Shown here one piece after another: positions 47,206 to 56,213 of a stretch of 64,000 nucleotides of DNA (within the stretch, counting starts at the first letter, position 1; each line of letters begins with the position of its first letter). The notes under the pieces are model-generated. The model ran no database searches. It saw nothing but the letters and a program-made list of their open reading frames with translations, and was not told the DNA's origin. The DNA lies in the NCBI RefSeq assembly GCF_022369515.1, contig NZ_CP059724.1, positions 4,464,001 through 4,528,000 of the forward strand, given 5' to 3'. This stretch comes from Paenibacillus sp. 19GGS1-52 (GTDB taxonomy: Bacteria > Bacillota > Bacilli > Paenibacillales > Paenibacillaceae). Both the position numbers and the translations under genes were made by a program.

Positions 47206-47245
47206 TCCAGACAATTTGTTCTTTATTTAGAAATTGGTATTAATT

Positions 47246-49021
47246 TTATTTGTTAATCAGCGGCAACCGTATTTTTATAGCCGTTCCTTCGTTTAATTTG
47301 CTCACAACTGTAATTCCATATTCCTCTCCGTACAAAAGAATTATCCTATCATGTACATTTTTCATTCCAATACCTGTGAACAGCTGGCGTTTGCTCTCTA
47401 CTCCTGGTAGCGACAATTCCGAGTCTCCACTATCCATGCCATCCCCGTTATCTACAACCTCACAGATCAGTGAACTGGCATCCTGGGAAATCAGCACATG
47501 GATATAACCCTCACTTTTTCGATTAAAGCCATGGAAAAAAGCATTCTCAATAAACGGCTGAATAATCAGCTTAGGCACATGAAACTCTGTACAATCCGGC
47601 GAGATAAAGAAATTCACCCTGACCCTCTCTCCATAGCGTACATGATTAATAAACACATACGACTTCAGATTCTCTAGTTCCTGAGTCACCGTAATCGTTT
47701 CACTGACATTGCTCAGTGCATTCTGCAGCATGGAGATCAGCGCATGAATGGTATGCACTGCCTTCTCCTTACTGCCTTGCTGCACCAGAAAGTTAACTGA
47801 AGCCAGCGTATTGTACAGAAAATGCGGATTAATCTGATGCTGCAATGCAGCCAGTTCGGCATTGCGCTGTTCCTTTTGTGTCATTACGAGCTTCTCCACA
47901 TAATCATTTAACTCATCAAGCATATAGTTATAGGCATGACCAAGCTCCTGAAATTCAAAGCTCCCAGTAACGGTAATATAATTATGGAAATTCCGTTCCG
48001 TAATCTTCGACATTTGCCGCGTGAGCAAGGTTAATGATCGAGTCAGCCTTCTAGAAATTAAAAATACAACAGTCAGAGCTACCAGTACGATTGCCGAGCA
48101 GATCAAAGCAACCATTTTGCTATCCACCATCTGGCCTAAAGCTGTCTTTTTGTCGATCAGGTTCACGATATAGAAATCATAAGAAGGCAGATAATCCGCC
48201 AGCACGATCATGTCTTTACCTTGGAAATCCACGTTCACATAATCCAATCCCTTATCTTCAATTTCCTGCGCATAACCCAGCAAATCGTCCGCTTGTTGTC
48301 CAAGTAGCTCTGTGCGATTGCTGGAAACAATCTGCCCCTCTTTATTGAGAATGGCTACATCATTACCCTTACTTACAAAGCTTGCGTAAAAAGGCTGGAA
48401 ATTCTTTTCTTGAATCGTTATGTACAACGTTCCATAGATATCTCCTGTCGTCCGCTCCATTAAGGCCTTGCTTGCTACAATCTCCGCCTCTTTCTTCACG
48501 GAGGACGTACTGCTTTCTTGATAGAACTGGTACATCAGTCTTTTGGGTTCGGCCAGAGTATTTAATGTCAGCTTATGTTTTCTTAGCTCCTTGTCAGTCA
48601 TCACTAGGTTGTTTATATTTGTGGAAAAACTGCGGCCATTTTTACCCATAATTTTGATTCCAACCTGATAGGCGTCCACATTGGATTGAATCTTTTTCAT
48701 CTGCGTAGTCATATTGTAGTAGGTTCTCAGCACCCGCAGCGAATTGGAATCCTCCTCGGTCAGGAAGCTTTTAATCGTACCGCTTAGCGCGGTGTTATTG
48801 GTTGCCGTCACAATTGAATAATGAAAGGATTCAAAGTTCGCTTTAATTTGGTTAATGACCTTAGAGTTAGTGATGCTGAAGGTTTCCATGAACAGCCGCT
48901 CCGACATCCGGACCGTGGTCCACGAGGCTGCAATGGCCACAGTAATAATGCTGAACACCATAACGATAAATATTTTGATAAACAGACTATGAAACTTGTA
49001 GCGTTCCCAAAATCCTCTCAT
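47246..49021 (-). CDS. YesM-type sensor histidine kinase
   Basis: A 591-residue kinase: transmembrane helix (about 16-38), extracellular dCACHE-like sensor (about 40-300), second helix (about 303-325), HAMP (about 326-380), His_kinase box (ALQHQINPHFLYNTLASVN) and HATPase with GDGMD and GIGMKNVHDRI. The second ATG (49021) is preferred because the GGAG site touches the first at 49027. With the AraC-type regulator nine bases upstream it forms a YesM/YesN pair, which in bacilli senses plant or fungal glycans and activates the adjacent importer. Confidence 0.94.
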   Translation of the reverse strand: MRGFWERYKFHSLFIKIFIVMVFSIITVAIAASWTTVRMSERLFMETFSITNSKVINQIKANFESFHYSIVTATNNTALSGTIKSFLTEEDSNSLRVLRTYYNMTTQMKKIQSNVDAYQVGIKIMGKNGRSFSTNINNLVMTDKELRKHKLTLNTLAEPKRLMYQFYQESSTSSVKKEAEIVASKALMERTTGDIYGTLYITIQEKNFQPFYASFVSKGNDVAILNKEGQIVSSNRTELLGQQADDLLGYAQEIEDKGLDYVNVDFQGKDMIVLADYLPSYDFYIVNLIDKKTALGQMVDSKMVALICSAIVLVALTVVFLISRRLTRSLTLLTRQMSKITERNFHNYITVTGSFEFQELGHAYNYMLDELNDYVEKLVMTQKEQRNAELAALQHQINPHFLYNTLASVNFLVQQGSKEKAVHTIHALISMLQNALSNVSETITVTQELENLKSYVFINHVRYGERVRVNFFISPDCTEFHVPKLIIQPFIENAFFHGFNRKSEGYIHVLISQDASSLICEVVDNGDGMDSGDSELSLPGVESKRQLFTGIGMKNVHDRIILLYGEEYGITVVSKLNEGTAIKIRLPLINK

Positions 49022-49030
49022 GGTCATCTC

Positions 49031-50584
49031 CTACTCCTGACTGTAATATTGCCTTCTATAGCCGCTCGGCGAACAGCCCGTATATTTTTTGAACACCTTG
49101 CAAAAATAACTATGATCCCCGTAACCGACCATGCTGCTAATCTCCGAGATCGGCGCCTCGCCCGCACGCAGCAGCTCTGCTGCCTTGTCCGTTCGAATCT
49201 TATTCAGATGCTCCTTAAAGCCCTCTTTGTTGTACGCAGTGAATAGGCTAGACAGATAAGAAGGATTAAAGTGGAAATGACGGGCTAGGTCAGTTAGACT
49301 AAGTGGCTCTGTATAATGCTCCTCAATGAAATCCAACAGCTTCTTCATATTGGCATTACTACTCGAAGAATGGCTTTGGAAAGCGGTCTGTTCCAGCACG
49401 AGATCCAAAAAAGATTCCAGAATCCCCAGCGCCTCAACCGCAAACTGTGCTTCATCAATCGCCCGAAATAACGCATATTTCTGCTCTTCCAGATCCTTGA
49501 TCTGACTGAACTGATTGGTAACATTGAAGATAATATTGCCTAAGAAGGATTTAAACTGAAAGATATCGCTTTCATAATGCAGTGATATAGCAGTCACATA
49601 CTGTCTCAAGTCTGTGAACGCCTCCTCCAGTTGCAGACGCTTGAGCTGCTCTGTGAACGGGGTCAGATTGAACTTTTCGGGCTCGGCCCCCAGCGCCGGA
49701 AGCTCATTGTGGATCAGTAAGACCTGATCAGGGAAAAAGAAACGATATTGCTGCAGCTTCAAGTGGCTCTCCTGATACACGCCTGCCAACTCGCCAAACT
49801 GCCGAAAATCCTGGCTAAGTGTAAAGCGCAGCTCTGGCTCACTCTCTGCGATGGACTGTGAGAATGCTTTTATTGCCAGAACGGTTTCCGGCCACCTTTT
49901 CTCCTCCACATTAAGCAGCAAGAGGATTCCCTCTTGCTCTCCAGAGATCTTATATAGCACTAGACCCGGAACCTGCTCTTTAAGCATCTCTTCAATACTT
50001 TCTCTAAGCTGATTCATATAATGCTTATCCTTAAGTACGGAACGATTGACTTCACAGCCCAGAAAAGTGAACAGCCCGTGCGGAAAGTGAACCTTAACCA
50101 AATCTGCATCAAGCTCCATTTTGTAACCGGATACAAGCCTGCTGAGTAAAGAATCTACCGAAAGGCTATGATCCTGCGGCGCCCGCTCTGATTCGAGACC
50201 GTTAATTCTTCCTCTTGTCTTTTTTAATACCTGAAGCAGCGCCTCCGCTTCCAGCTTCGGCTTCAATATATAGTCGGCTACCCCATTCTGAAAGGTAGAG
50301 CGTACGTAATCAAATTCACTGAAGCTGCTTAGTACAATGACCTCCATATCGGGATGGTCCCGCTTTACAAGCCGCGTCAATTCCTCACCGTTCATCACCG
50401 GCATCACGATATCGGTGATAACAATATGTGGCTTCTCAATCTTTAGGAAATCGAGTGCCTCCTGCCCGTTCGAAGCTTCCCCCACAATTTGAAAGCCTTC
50501 CCGCTCCCAGTCCAACACGTATTTGATCCCCTGTCGAACCAATATTTCATCATCCACAATAAGCACTTTGCACAGTTGGTTCAC
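49031..50584 (-). CDS. YesN-type AraC-family response regulator
   Basis: A 517-residue regulator with an N-terminal receiver (1-120: LIVDDEILVRQGI, Asp in IVITDIVMPVMNG, Lys in YILKPK), a long unannotated middle region and a C-terminal double helix-turn-helix of AraC type (about 420-517: SLTDLARHFHFNPSYLSSLF, ISEISSMVGYGDHSYFCKVFKKYTG). It starts at GTG 50584 after a weak GGGGG. It is the first gene of the sugar locus; its target is most likely the promoter upstream of the binding-protein gene. Confidence 0.94.
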   Translation of the reverse strand: MNQLCKVLIVDDEILVRQGIKYVLDWEREGFQIVGEASNGQEALDFLKIEKPHIVITDIVMPVMNGEELTRLVKRDHPDMEVIVLSSFSEFDYVRSTFQNGVADYILKPKLEAEALLQVLKKTRGRINGLESERAPQDHSLSVDSLLSRLVSGYKMELDADLVKVHFPHGLFTFLGCEVNRSVLKDKHYMNQLRESIEEMLKEQVPGLVLYKISGEQEGILLLLNVEEKRWPETVLAIKAFSQSIAESEPELRFTLSQDFRQFGELAGVYQESHLKLQQYRFFFPDQVLLIHNELPALGAEPEKFNLTPFTEQLKRLQLEEAFTDLRQYVTAISLHYESDIFQFKSFLGNIIFNVTNQFSQIKDLEEQKYALFRAIDEAQFAVEALGILESFLDLVLEQTAFQSHSSSSNANMKKLLDFIEEHYTEPLSLTDLARHFHFNPSYLSSLFTAYNKEGFKEHLNKIRTDKAAELLRAGEAPISEISSMVGYGDHSYFCKVFKKYTGCSPSGYRRQYYSQE

Positions 50585-50717
50585 AGTTAACCCCCGCCTT
50601 CTTTAGTTAAGACTTACGTTCGTTCCATCTATTAAGGGATTATAGAGCGCTTTCGTCTGCATGGTCAAACACTAGTTTCTGGCTGCTGCAAGAAACTCTT
50701 CCTGTTAGTGCATCCAT

Positions 50718-50770
50718 ATCATACAAAAGGCAGGCCAGAGAATTAAGCTCTGGCCTGCCTTTTGTATGAT
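50718..50770. terminator. long perfect hairpin terminator
   Basis: Two 23-base arms (50718-50740 and 50748-50770) are perfectly complementary around the loop AATTAAG, with CTTTTG on each distal side. It separates the PepSY-type gene from the YesN-type gene on the minus strand. Confidence 0.88.
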
Positions 50771-50806
50771 TGATTCCGGACACAAACTACCAAGTCTTCC
50801 TATGCA

Positions 50807-51286
50807 TCAAGCGGCAGCCCGCAGCTTTTTGCGGCGGATCTGTTGTGACTTTAGTACCTTCACGGATAATATAATACCGGTAACGGTAAGAATAATCATC
50901 CCGATGGCGGCAAGATCCAAGATCCAGCTGATATCCGTATTCCCAATTCTTCCTTCGTGCAGGTTTTTGATAAAGCTAACCGCCCCGCCTCCGCCATCCA
51001 TCCCACCGCGATCACCGAACGCGCCTCTACCGGAAACTGCAACGTCTGGAGCATTCGCAGTGGTTGTACTGCCTGCGGCAGCCACTGCAGTACTTGCATT
51101 AGCTCCAGCAGCTCCTGCTGTTCCGTCTGTTGACGCTGTTGGAGCGGCGGACATTTCGCCACGTCCACCTTCGCCACCTCCGATAATCCAAGGCTCCAGC
51201 AGCAGCAAGCCGGTTACAGATTGTAGCAGGATAAAGACCGAACAGATCAGTCCGACCCATAAGTGAATTTGACGATTTCTTTTCAT
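50807..51286 (-). CDS. PepSY-associated transmembrane protein with low-complexity insert
   Basis: A 159-residue protein with the PepSY-associated TM pattern: IHLWVGLICSVFILLQSVTGLLLL helix, then about 65 residues rich in Gly, Ala, Ser and Thr, then SFIKNLHEGRIG and a second helix (WILDLAAIGMIILTVTGIILS). The His in IHLW and in NLHEG are the conserved family positions. The low-complexity stretch would lie outside the membrane. The ribosome site GGAGGG precedes ATG 51286. Function unknown; relatives accompany iron or flavin-based redox proteins. Confidence 0.8.
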   Translation of the reverse strand: MKRNRQIHLWVGLICSVFILLQSVTGLLLLEPWIIGGGEGGRGEMSAAPTASTDGTAGAAGANASTAVAAAGSTTTANAPDVAVSGRGAFGDRGGMDGGGGAVSFIKNLHEGRIGNTDISWILDLAAIGMIILTVTGIILSVKVLKSQQIRRKKLRAAA

Positions 51287-51395
51287 AAAGACCCTCCGTA
51301 ATGTTGTATTTGATTAGAATAAGGTTATTCTAAATTCCAAAGCTGAATACAACATGAGTCTCTGCTGAATGTTCACTGAAAGTTCACTTAAATGA

Positions 51396-51776
51396 CTAAC
51401 TGCGGGTTCTCCCTTTTCTGTCACCAAGCGTGATGAGTGCCGGAATGAACAGCGGCAGCATGACCAGTACCAATAGGATTAGAACAACAATAACAGCTGT
51501 AGCCAGTTGCATTAAGGTTAATAGCCCGGTAGGGTAAATCGCCGCAAAGGTTCCGCAGAGAATAATGACAGCTGAAACGATCACGCTGCCGGTATGTTTC
51601 ATCACTTGCTCAATCGCTAGTTGAGGACCTAACTCACTGTACTCCCGATATCTCATCATCAGGAAGATGCTGTAATCTACGCCGAGCGCCACAATCATAA
51701 TGAAGTCACAAACCGGGGTAGTCCAACTCCAATCAGAATGACTGGTAAAGGTGCTGAAGATCGTCTCCGTGAAAAG
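51396..51776 (-). pseudogene. MMPL/RND-type transporter, 3' remnant
   Basis: The frame encodes the last about 125 residues of an MMPL-family transporter: a membrane segment with ALGVDYSIFLMMRYREYS, the hallmark of the second half of these proteins, then two more helices and a charged tail. Upstream, the frame reads FTETIFSTFTSHSDWSW and runs straight into the TAA of the GNAT gene at 51779, so about 600 or more N-terminal residues are missing. The junction with the GNAT stop marks a deletion endpoint. A short product from ATG 51698 is possible but probably non-functional. Confidence 0.82.
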
Positions 51777-52220
51777 TTAATGTGAAGTCAGATGCTTCCG
51801 ATAGCCTTCAACCGGCTCGTCTCTATAGCCTAACGACTCATAGAACACATGCGCTTCCTTCCGCTGCGCCCCAGACACCAAGATAATATAGTAGCAGTCA
51901 CGTTCCTGCGCGATTTCTTCAATAGCCAGCATGAGTTTTTTACCAAGCCCTAAACGCCGGGCAGTCGAAGAAACCACTACATTCTCTATGACCATAAACG
52001 GCTTACAATCTCCTACAAGATCCTGGCAGACAATCCCCATCAACGACCCTAGTAGTTCTCCATCCACAAAAGCACCCAACACTATGTAGCGGCTATCCGC
52101 CTTAACTACCTTAAAGACCTGCTCCAGCTTGTTAAAGTCAGTGGGTCTGTTAATCAGCTCCTGATATAACCCGCTTAATGCAAGAAGCGATTCCGCTTCA
52201 ATTTCTTTAATGATGACCAT
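51777..52220 (-). CDS. GNAT-family N-acetyltransferase
   Basis: A 147-residue acetyl-CoA-dependent acetyltransferase. The acetyl-CoA loop reads VVVSSTARRLGLGKKLM (R-x-x-G-x-G/A type), followed by ERDCYYIILVSGAQRKEAHVFYESLGY. The substrate is unknown. The ribosome site AGGAA precedes ATG 52220. The stop codon is the exact boundary with the MMPL remnant downstream. Confidence 0.9.
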   Translation of the reverse strand: MVIIKEIEAESLLALSGLYQELINRPTDFNKLEQVFKVVKADSRYIVLGAFVDGELLGSLMGIVCQDLVGDCKPFMVIENVVVSSTARRLGLGKKLMLAIEEIAQERDCYYIILVSGAQRKEAHVFYESLGYRDEPVEGYRKHLTSH

Positions 52221-52305
52221 TTATGTTATTCCTGCTTTCTGGTTTATGGTGAGTTACTTTCACATTAGCTACATTATTTACGGATCTTCAGCTCAAACTG
52301 CTCTT

Positions 52306-52502
52306 TCATCGATCCCATTCCACCTCGACTTTAATTACAGAATCATCCCATTCATATGCACCATTTCCAGAGCTCACTGACTTTAAAGTCTCCGCACTAA
52401 TAGCGCCCTCCATTGTTCCTCCGCCTCCTTCTGCAATCCCTTTATAGCTTCTCCCCAGCCACAGACCGCACCGGACAATATACTCGGCTCCATGCTATGC
52501 AT
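52306..52502 (-). pseudogene. possible frameshifted small gene
   Basis: Two overlapping minus-strand frames: 52502-52383 (39 residues, MEPSILSGAVCGWGEAIKG...) and 52413-52306 (35 residues, ending NGAYEWDDSVIKVEVEWD), the second with an AAGGAGG-type site upstream. Joined by one frameshift near 52405 they give a continuous about 66-residue protein. The family is not recognised, and it could be chance. Confidence 0.3.
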
Positions 52503-52622
52503 ATCCTCAATTGTATATTTTTACATAAAAAAAGATACAGCTAAACACTAAATCAGGTGAATTTAATATGTTCAACTTAGCACTCGGTCGTAGCTATTAG
52601 GAATGCTTAGACTTCACACTAA

Positions 52623-52802
52623 GCGGACTGAGAAGACCCTATTTACTCGAAATCAGGCTATTTAGTATTTTCGCGGACTTCAGGGACGCTATTGACCCTA
52701 TTTTTGCCCACATGAACCTGTTTTTGCTTCAATAACGTCTCCTGTGTCCGCTTCCTGCTCCCAACGCCCCCTCCAAAGTGAAATAGGGGCCATACAGTCC
52801 GC
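52623..52802. repeat. degenerate 30-40 bp repeats arranged as a large palindrome
   Basis: Two plus-strand units (52623: GCGGACTGAGAAGACCCTAT; 52673: GCGGACTTCAGGGACGCTAT) face two minus-strand units (from 52751: GCGGACACAGGAGACGTTAT; from 52802: GCGGACTGTATGGCCCCTAT). All start GCGGAC and most end in CTATTT, giving mirrored ends. Confidence 0.7.
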
Positions 52803-52930
52803 CAAGGTTGATCTACAACTGTTCAGGCTTTATATGTTCTTTGAGCCTCATTAATTTTCCAACTCTTGGTAGCTTTCTGGGTATCCCCCATATATACTTT
52901 ATTCAAATCTATTAAAGATGGGGATATCAA

Positions 52931-54850
52931 ATGGCAGATAATGCAAAAGATCAAGCGAAACGATTTAAAGATTGGTTAAGTTTGCAAAAAAAAGCGAACG
53001 GAGAAAATTATACCGCAAATACAATAGTAAGCTATGCATCCTCATTATCAACTGCTCCTAGAAGACTTACTGGTATTTTATTGAAAACTACTAATATCTA
53101 TGAGATAACATCAAGTGAGATTTTCAAAAGAGAACGAATCATAATGGAAAATGCAGAAAATTTTAATGAAGTCAATGACAAAGCTGGTAACAGAGCCTTC
53201 CAGTATGCCCTCAAAAACTATGAGGATTTTCTGATCCACCAAGAACAGCAAGCTATCCTTGATCCTGATGGTCATTCTAAACTTACTTCACCCATAAATT
53301 CGCTAAATGATATGGAGGTTATACCCATGGACAAAAATATTATATTATATGGGCCTCCCGGAACAGGGAAAACATATAACACAGTTGTTTATGCAGTTGC
53401 CATTATTGAGAATAAAGCGCTCAGTACCATTTATCAGGAAATGGAGACGGCCGGTTATGAGGAAGGCTATAAAGCTATTTTGACTCGATATCATACCTAC
53501 AAGAATAATGAACAAATTGTATTTACCACCTTCCATCAGTCTTACGGTTACGAAGAGTTTATTGAAGGGATTAAGCCCCAGCTTGAAACAATAGGTGATA
53601 CAGAGAATAACGGGGACAATTTGTCATATCAAATCAAGCCAGGAATATTCAAGAAATTCTGTGAAACGGCACAAAATCCAATCATACAGGATCGAAATGA
53701 ATATGGAATCGGCGTAGATCCGACAATTTGGAAAGTATCTCTAGGTGGATCACGTGAAAATTATGTACGGAGAGATTGTCTTATCAATAATAGAATAAGA
53801 ATCGGTTGGGACATCTATGGAGAAATGATTACGGACGAAACAGATTTCAGTACAGATAAAGGAAAAAATATTTTGTCGCGCTTTATTAATGAAATGTGTA
53901 TTGGAGATATTGTACTATCCCTATACGATGAAAAAAATATAGACGCAATCGGTGTAATAACTGGTGATTATGAATGGCTCAAGGATGTGAATGACTATAA
54001 ACGGTCACGAAAAGTAACTTGGCTCGTCAAGGATATTCGAGAAAACATATATGAATTAAATGGAAATACGGTAATGACCTTAGGCTCAGTCTATAGATTA
54101 AACCGGATAACACTTGCTGATACTTTGAAAATAGTACAAAAACACAGTTCCGCGCTAGGTACCAGTGTCACTGAAAACACAAATAATTATGTATTTATCA
54201 TTGACGAAATTAACCGTGGAAATATTTCCAAGATATTTGGTGAATTGATTACGTTAATAGAACCCTCAAAACGTATTGGACAAATGGAAGAGATTAAGGT
54301 GAAACTACCTTACTCACAGATAGAGTTTGGCGTTCCCAATAATGTATATATACTTGCTACTATGAATACCGCTGATAGATCCATTGCTCTGATTGACACT
54401 GCACTGCGTCGCCGCTTCCAATTTTCTGAAATCTTGCCTAATCCGCAGATCTTTAAGGGTATTGAGGTTGAAGGCATCCATATCAACGATATGCTGTCCT
54501 GCATGAATAGCCGCATAGAAGTCCTGTACGACAGAGAACATACTATTGGCCATGCCTACTTCATGTCACTAATAAGCACGCCCACTTTAGCGAACCTTTC
54601 CCGAATATTTAAGAATACAATCATTCCACTATTGCAGGAGTATTTCTGTGAGGATTATCTTAAAATCCAACTTGTGCTGGGAGATCACAATAAAGAAATA
54701 ACAGATCAATTTATTAGCGCAAAGCAAATTGATTCAAAGAAGCTGTTTGGGAATACAAGCTTGATAGATTTGGATGATGAAGTCGTATACTTCGTGAACG
54801 AACAAGCCTTTGGAAATATTGATTCCTACTTCAAAATATATAACTTGTAG
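52931..54850 (+). CDS. McrB-like AAA+ GTPase with inserted EVE-like domain
   Basis: A 639-residue subunit of a type IV restriction system. N-terminus (about 1-110) is a helical domain (RFKDWLSLQKKANGENYTAN) resembling SAM-like DNA-binding segments. Walker A GPPGTGKT is at 141-148 and TFHQSYGYEEFIEGIKP follows. Residues about 258-390 form an extra domain (IWKVSLGG, RIRIGWDIYGEM, IGDIVLSLYDEK, VITGDYEWL, RKVTWLVKDI) before Walker B IIDEINRGNISKIFGELI (about 422) and MNTADRS / DTALRRRF. The insert looks like an EVE/PUA modified-base reader. The stop abuts the McrC-like gene. Confidence 0.9.
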   Translation: MADNAKDQAKRFKDWLSLQKKANGENYTANTIVSYASSLSTAPRRLTGILLKTTNIYEITSSEIFKRERIIMENAENFNEVNDKAGNRAFQYALKNYEDFLIHQEQQAILDPDGHSKLTSPINSLNDMEVIPMDKNIILYGPPGTGKTYNTVVYAVAIIENKALSTIYQEMETAGYEEGYKAILTRYHTYKNNEQIVFTTFHQSYGYEEFIEGIKPQLETIGDTENNGDNLSYQIKPGIFKKFCETAQNPIIQDRNEYGIGVDPTIWKVSLGGSRENYVRRDCLINNRIRIGWDIYGEMITDETDFSTDKGKNILSRFINEMCIGDIVLSLYDEKNIDAIGVITGDYEWLKDVNDYKRSRKVTWLVKDIRENIYELNGNTVMTLGSVYRLNRITLADTLKIVQKHSSALGTSVTENTNNYVFIIDEINRGNISKIFGELITLIEPSKRIGQMEEIKVKLPYSQIEFGVPNNVYILATMNTADRSIALIDTALRRRFQFSEILPNPQIFKGIEVEGIHINDMLSCMNSRIEVLYDREHTIGHAYFMSLISTPTLANLSRIFKNTIIPLLQEYFCEDYLKIQLVLGDHNKEITDQFISAKQIDSKKLFGNTSLIDLDDEVVYFVNEQAFGNIDSYFKIYNL

Positions 54851-54859
54851 GTGGATGAG

Positions 54860-56164
54860 ATGAAAAAAACATATGTGATCGTAGAATACGATTCCTTTAC
54901 CTATAATGAAGCTGCGCAATCAGAGCATCTACATTTCCTACCCCAGCCAACCTTTGACCAGTTGGAACAATTTATATTGGCAAATAAACAAGATTCTGAT
55001 ACATCACCATTAGAATTAATGAGCATTTCCAGTAAACGTGGAGTAGGGAAAATTATCAGTGCCAAAAATTATGTCGGCTTGATCACCATGAAGAATGGTA
55101 CTGTAATTGAAATTCTGCCTAAACTATATAACAAAGATAATGTTGGTTCTGAAATCGAGATTAAACGAGTATTTCTAGAAATGCTAAAGTCACTCAAGGA
55201 GATTCCATTCAAGCATTTTAATGTTGCCAGTCTACATATTGAAAAAAACAGTGTTTTCGAAATATTCATTCGTATGTTTATTGAAGAAACGTATACATTG
55301 GTCAAACGCGGGCTGAAATCTGCATATATGGCTCAGCAAGATAACGAGTATTTCTATAAGGGGAAACTCTTAGTCTCACAGCACATCATCGCAAACATTG
55401 CTCATAAAGAACGCTTTTTTATTGAGTATGATGTCTTTAATGTCAATCGTGCGGAGAACAAATTGGTTAAGGCAACCTTGTTATTCCTAAGGAAATTAAC
55501 TTCCAGTACGACTAGTCAGAGAGAACTTCGGACTTTGTTAACCGCATTTGAAGCTGTCGATCCGTCCATTAATTACGAGGTGGATTTCGGGAAAATTATA
55601 TCGAATCGCAATATGAAAGAGTATGAAAATATTCTAAAATGGTGCAGAGTCTTCCTGCTTAATAAAAGCTTCACCACCTTCTCCGGAAGCCAAGTGGCTT
55701 ATGCTCTTCTATTCCCAATGGAAAAGATCTTTGAAAGCTATGTCGCTGTAAAGCTGAATCAAGCATTGGACAAATCTTATTATCAAATGAAAACTCAGGA
55801 TAGAATGTATCACCTGTTTGATGAACCCGAACGACGCTTCCTATTAAAACCTGACATTGTTGTCCAGCATGATAATTCCACTATTGTACTGGATACAAAA
55901 TGGAAGCTGTTATCAATGACGAATAGCAATTATGGGATTTCGCAAGCTGATATGTATCAGATGTATGCTTATAGCAAGAAGTATAACTCCCAACTGGTTA
56001 TTCTACTCTATCCTTGGAACCAGCGCGTAAAAGATTTAACTAAACCTATTACCTATCATAGTAAAGACAAGGTAACTGTGCTTATTCACTTCGTGAATTT
56101 GTTGGAGATGAAAGAGAGTATTCAGCAGATTATTATGCAAATAAAAGAATGTATGAGGATATAG
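54860..56164 (+). CDS. McrC-like nuclease subunit
   Basis: A 434-residue partner of the McrB-like GTPase. After an N-terminal beta-rich domain (about 1-110: SKRGVGKIISAKNYVGLITMKNGTVIEILPKLY) and a helical middle, the PD-(D/E)xK core reads LLKPDIVVQHDNSTIVLDTKWKLL, with Asp in KPDIV and the DTKWK signature near residue 340. It cuts DNA after McrB-driven translocation. I prefer ATG 54860, which has AGGTGG five bases upstream, over the in-frame GTG at 54851. It is co-transcribed with McrB. Confidence 0.92.
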   Translation: MKKTYVIVEYDSFTYNEAAQSEHLHFLPQPTFDQLEQFILANKQDSDTSPLELMSISSKRGVGKIISAKNYVGLITMKNGTVIEILPKLYNKDNVGSEIEIKRVFLEMLKSLKEIPFKHFNVASLHIEKNSVFEIFIRMFIEETYTLVKRGLKSAYMAQQDNEYFYKGKLLVSQHIIANIAHKERFFIEYDVFNVNRAENKLVKATLLFLRKLTSSTTSQRELRTLLTAFEAVDPSINYEVDFGKIISNRNMKEYENILKWCRVFLLNKSFTTFSGSQVAYALLFPMEKIFESYVAVKLNQALDKSYYQMKTQDRMYHLFDEPERRFLLKPDIVVQHDNSTIVLDTKWKLLSMTNSNYGISQADMYQMYAYSKKYNSQLVILLYPWNQRVKDLTKPITYHSKDKVTVLIHFVNLLEMKESIQQIIMQIKECMRI

Positions 56165-56166
56165 AT

Positions 56167-56207
56167 AGCAGACAGACCGCTTCTCATAAAGCAGCAGTCT
56201 GTCTGCT
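56167..56207. terminator. terminator between McrC and malic enzyme genes
   Basis: AGCAGACAGAC pairs with GTCTGTCTGCT (11 bp) around a 19-base loop, between convergent genes. There is no long T-run. Confidence 0.65.
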
Positions 56208-56213
56208 AACCTG

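Larger units (their letters stand above)
52221..52930. other. 710-bp intergenic region with repeats and gene debris
   Basis: It contains two short minus-strand frames that look like pieces of one decayed gene (52306-52502), then a 180-bp block of degenerate repeats (52623-52802) and the upstream region of the McrB-like gene. No intact larger gene is seen. Confidence 0.6.

Noticed and set aside
50641-50660. GAGCGCTTTCG as a cre site for the YesN-type gene
   Set aside because: Three mismatches to the consensus.
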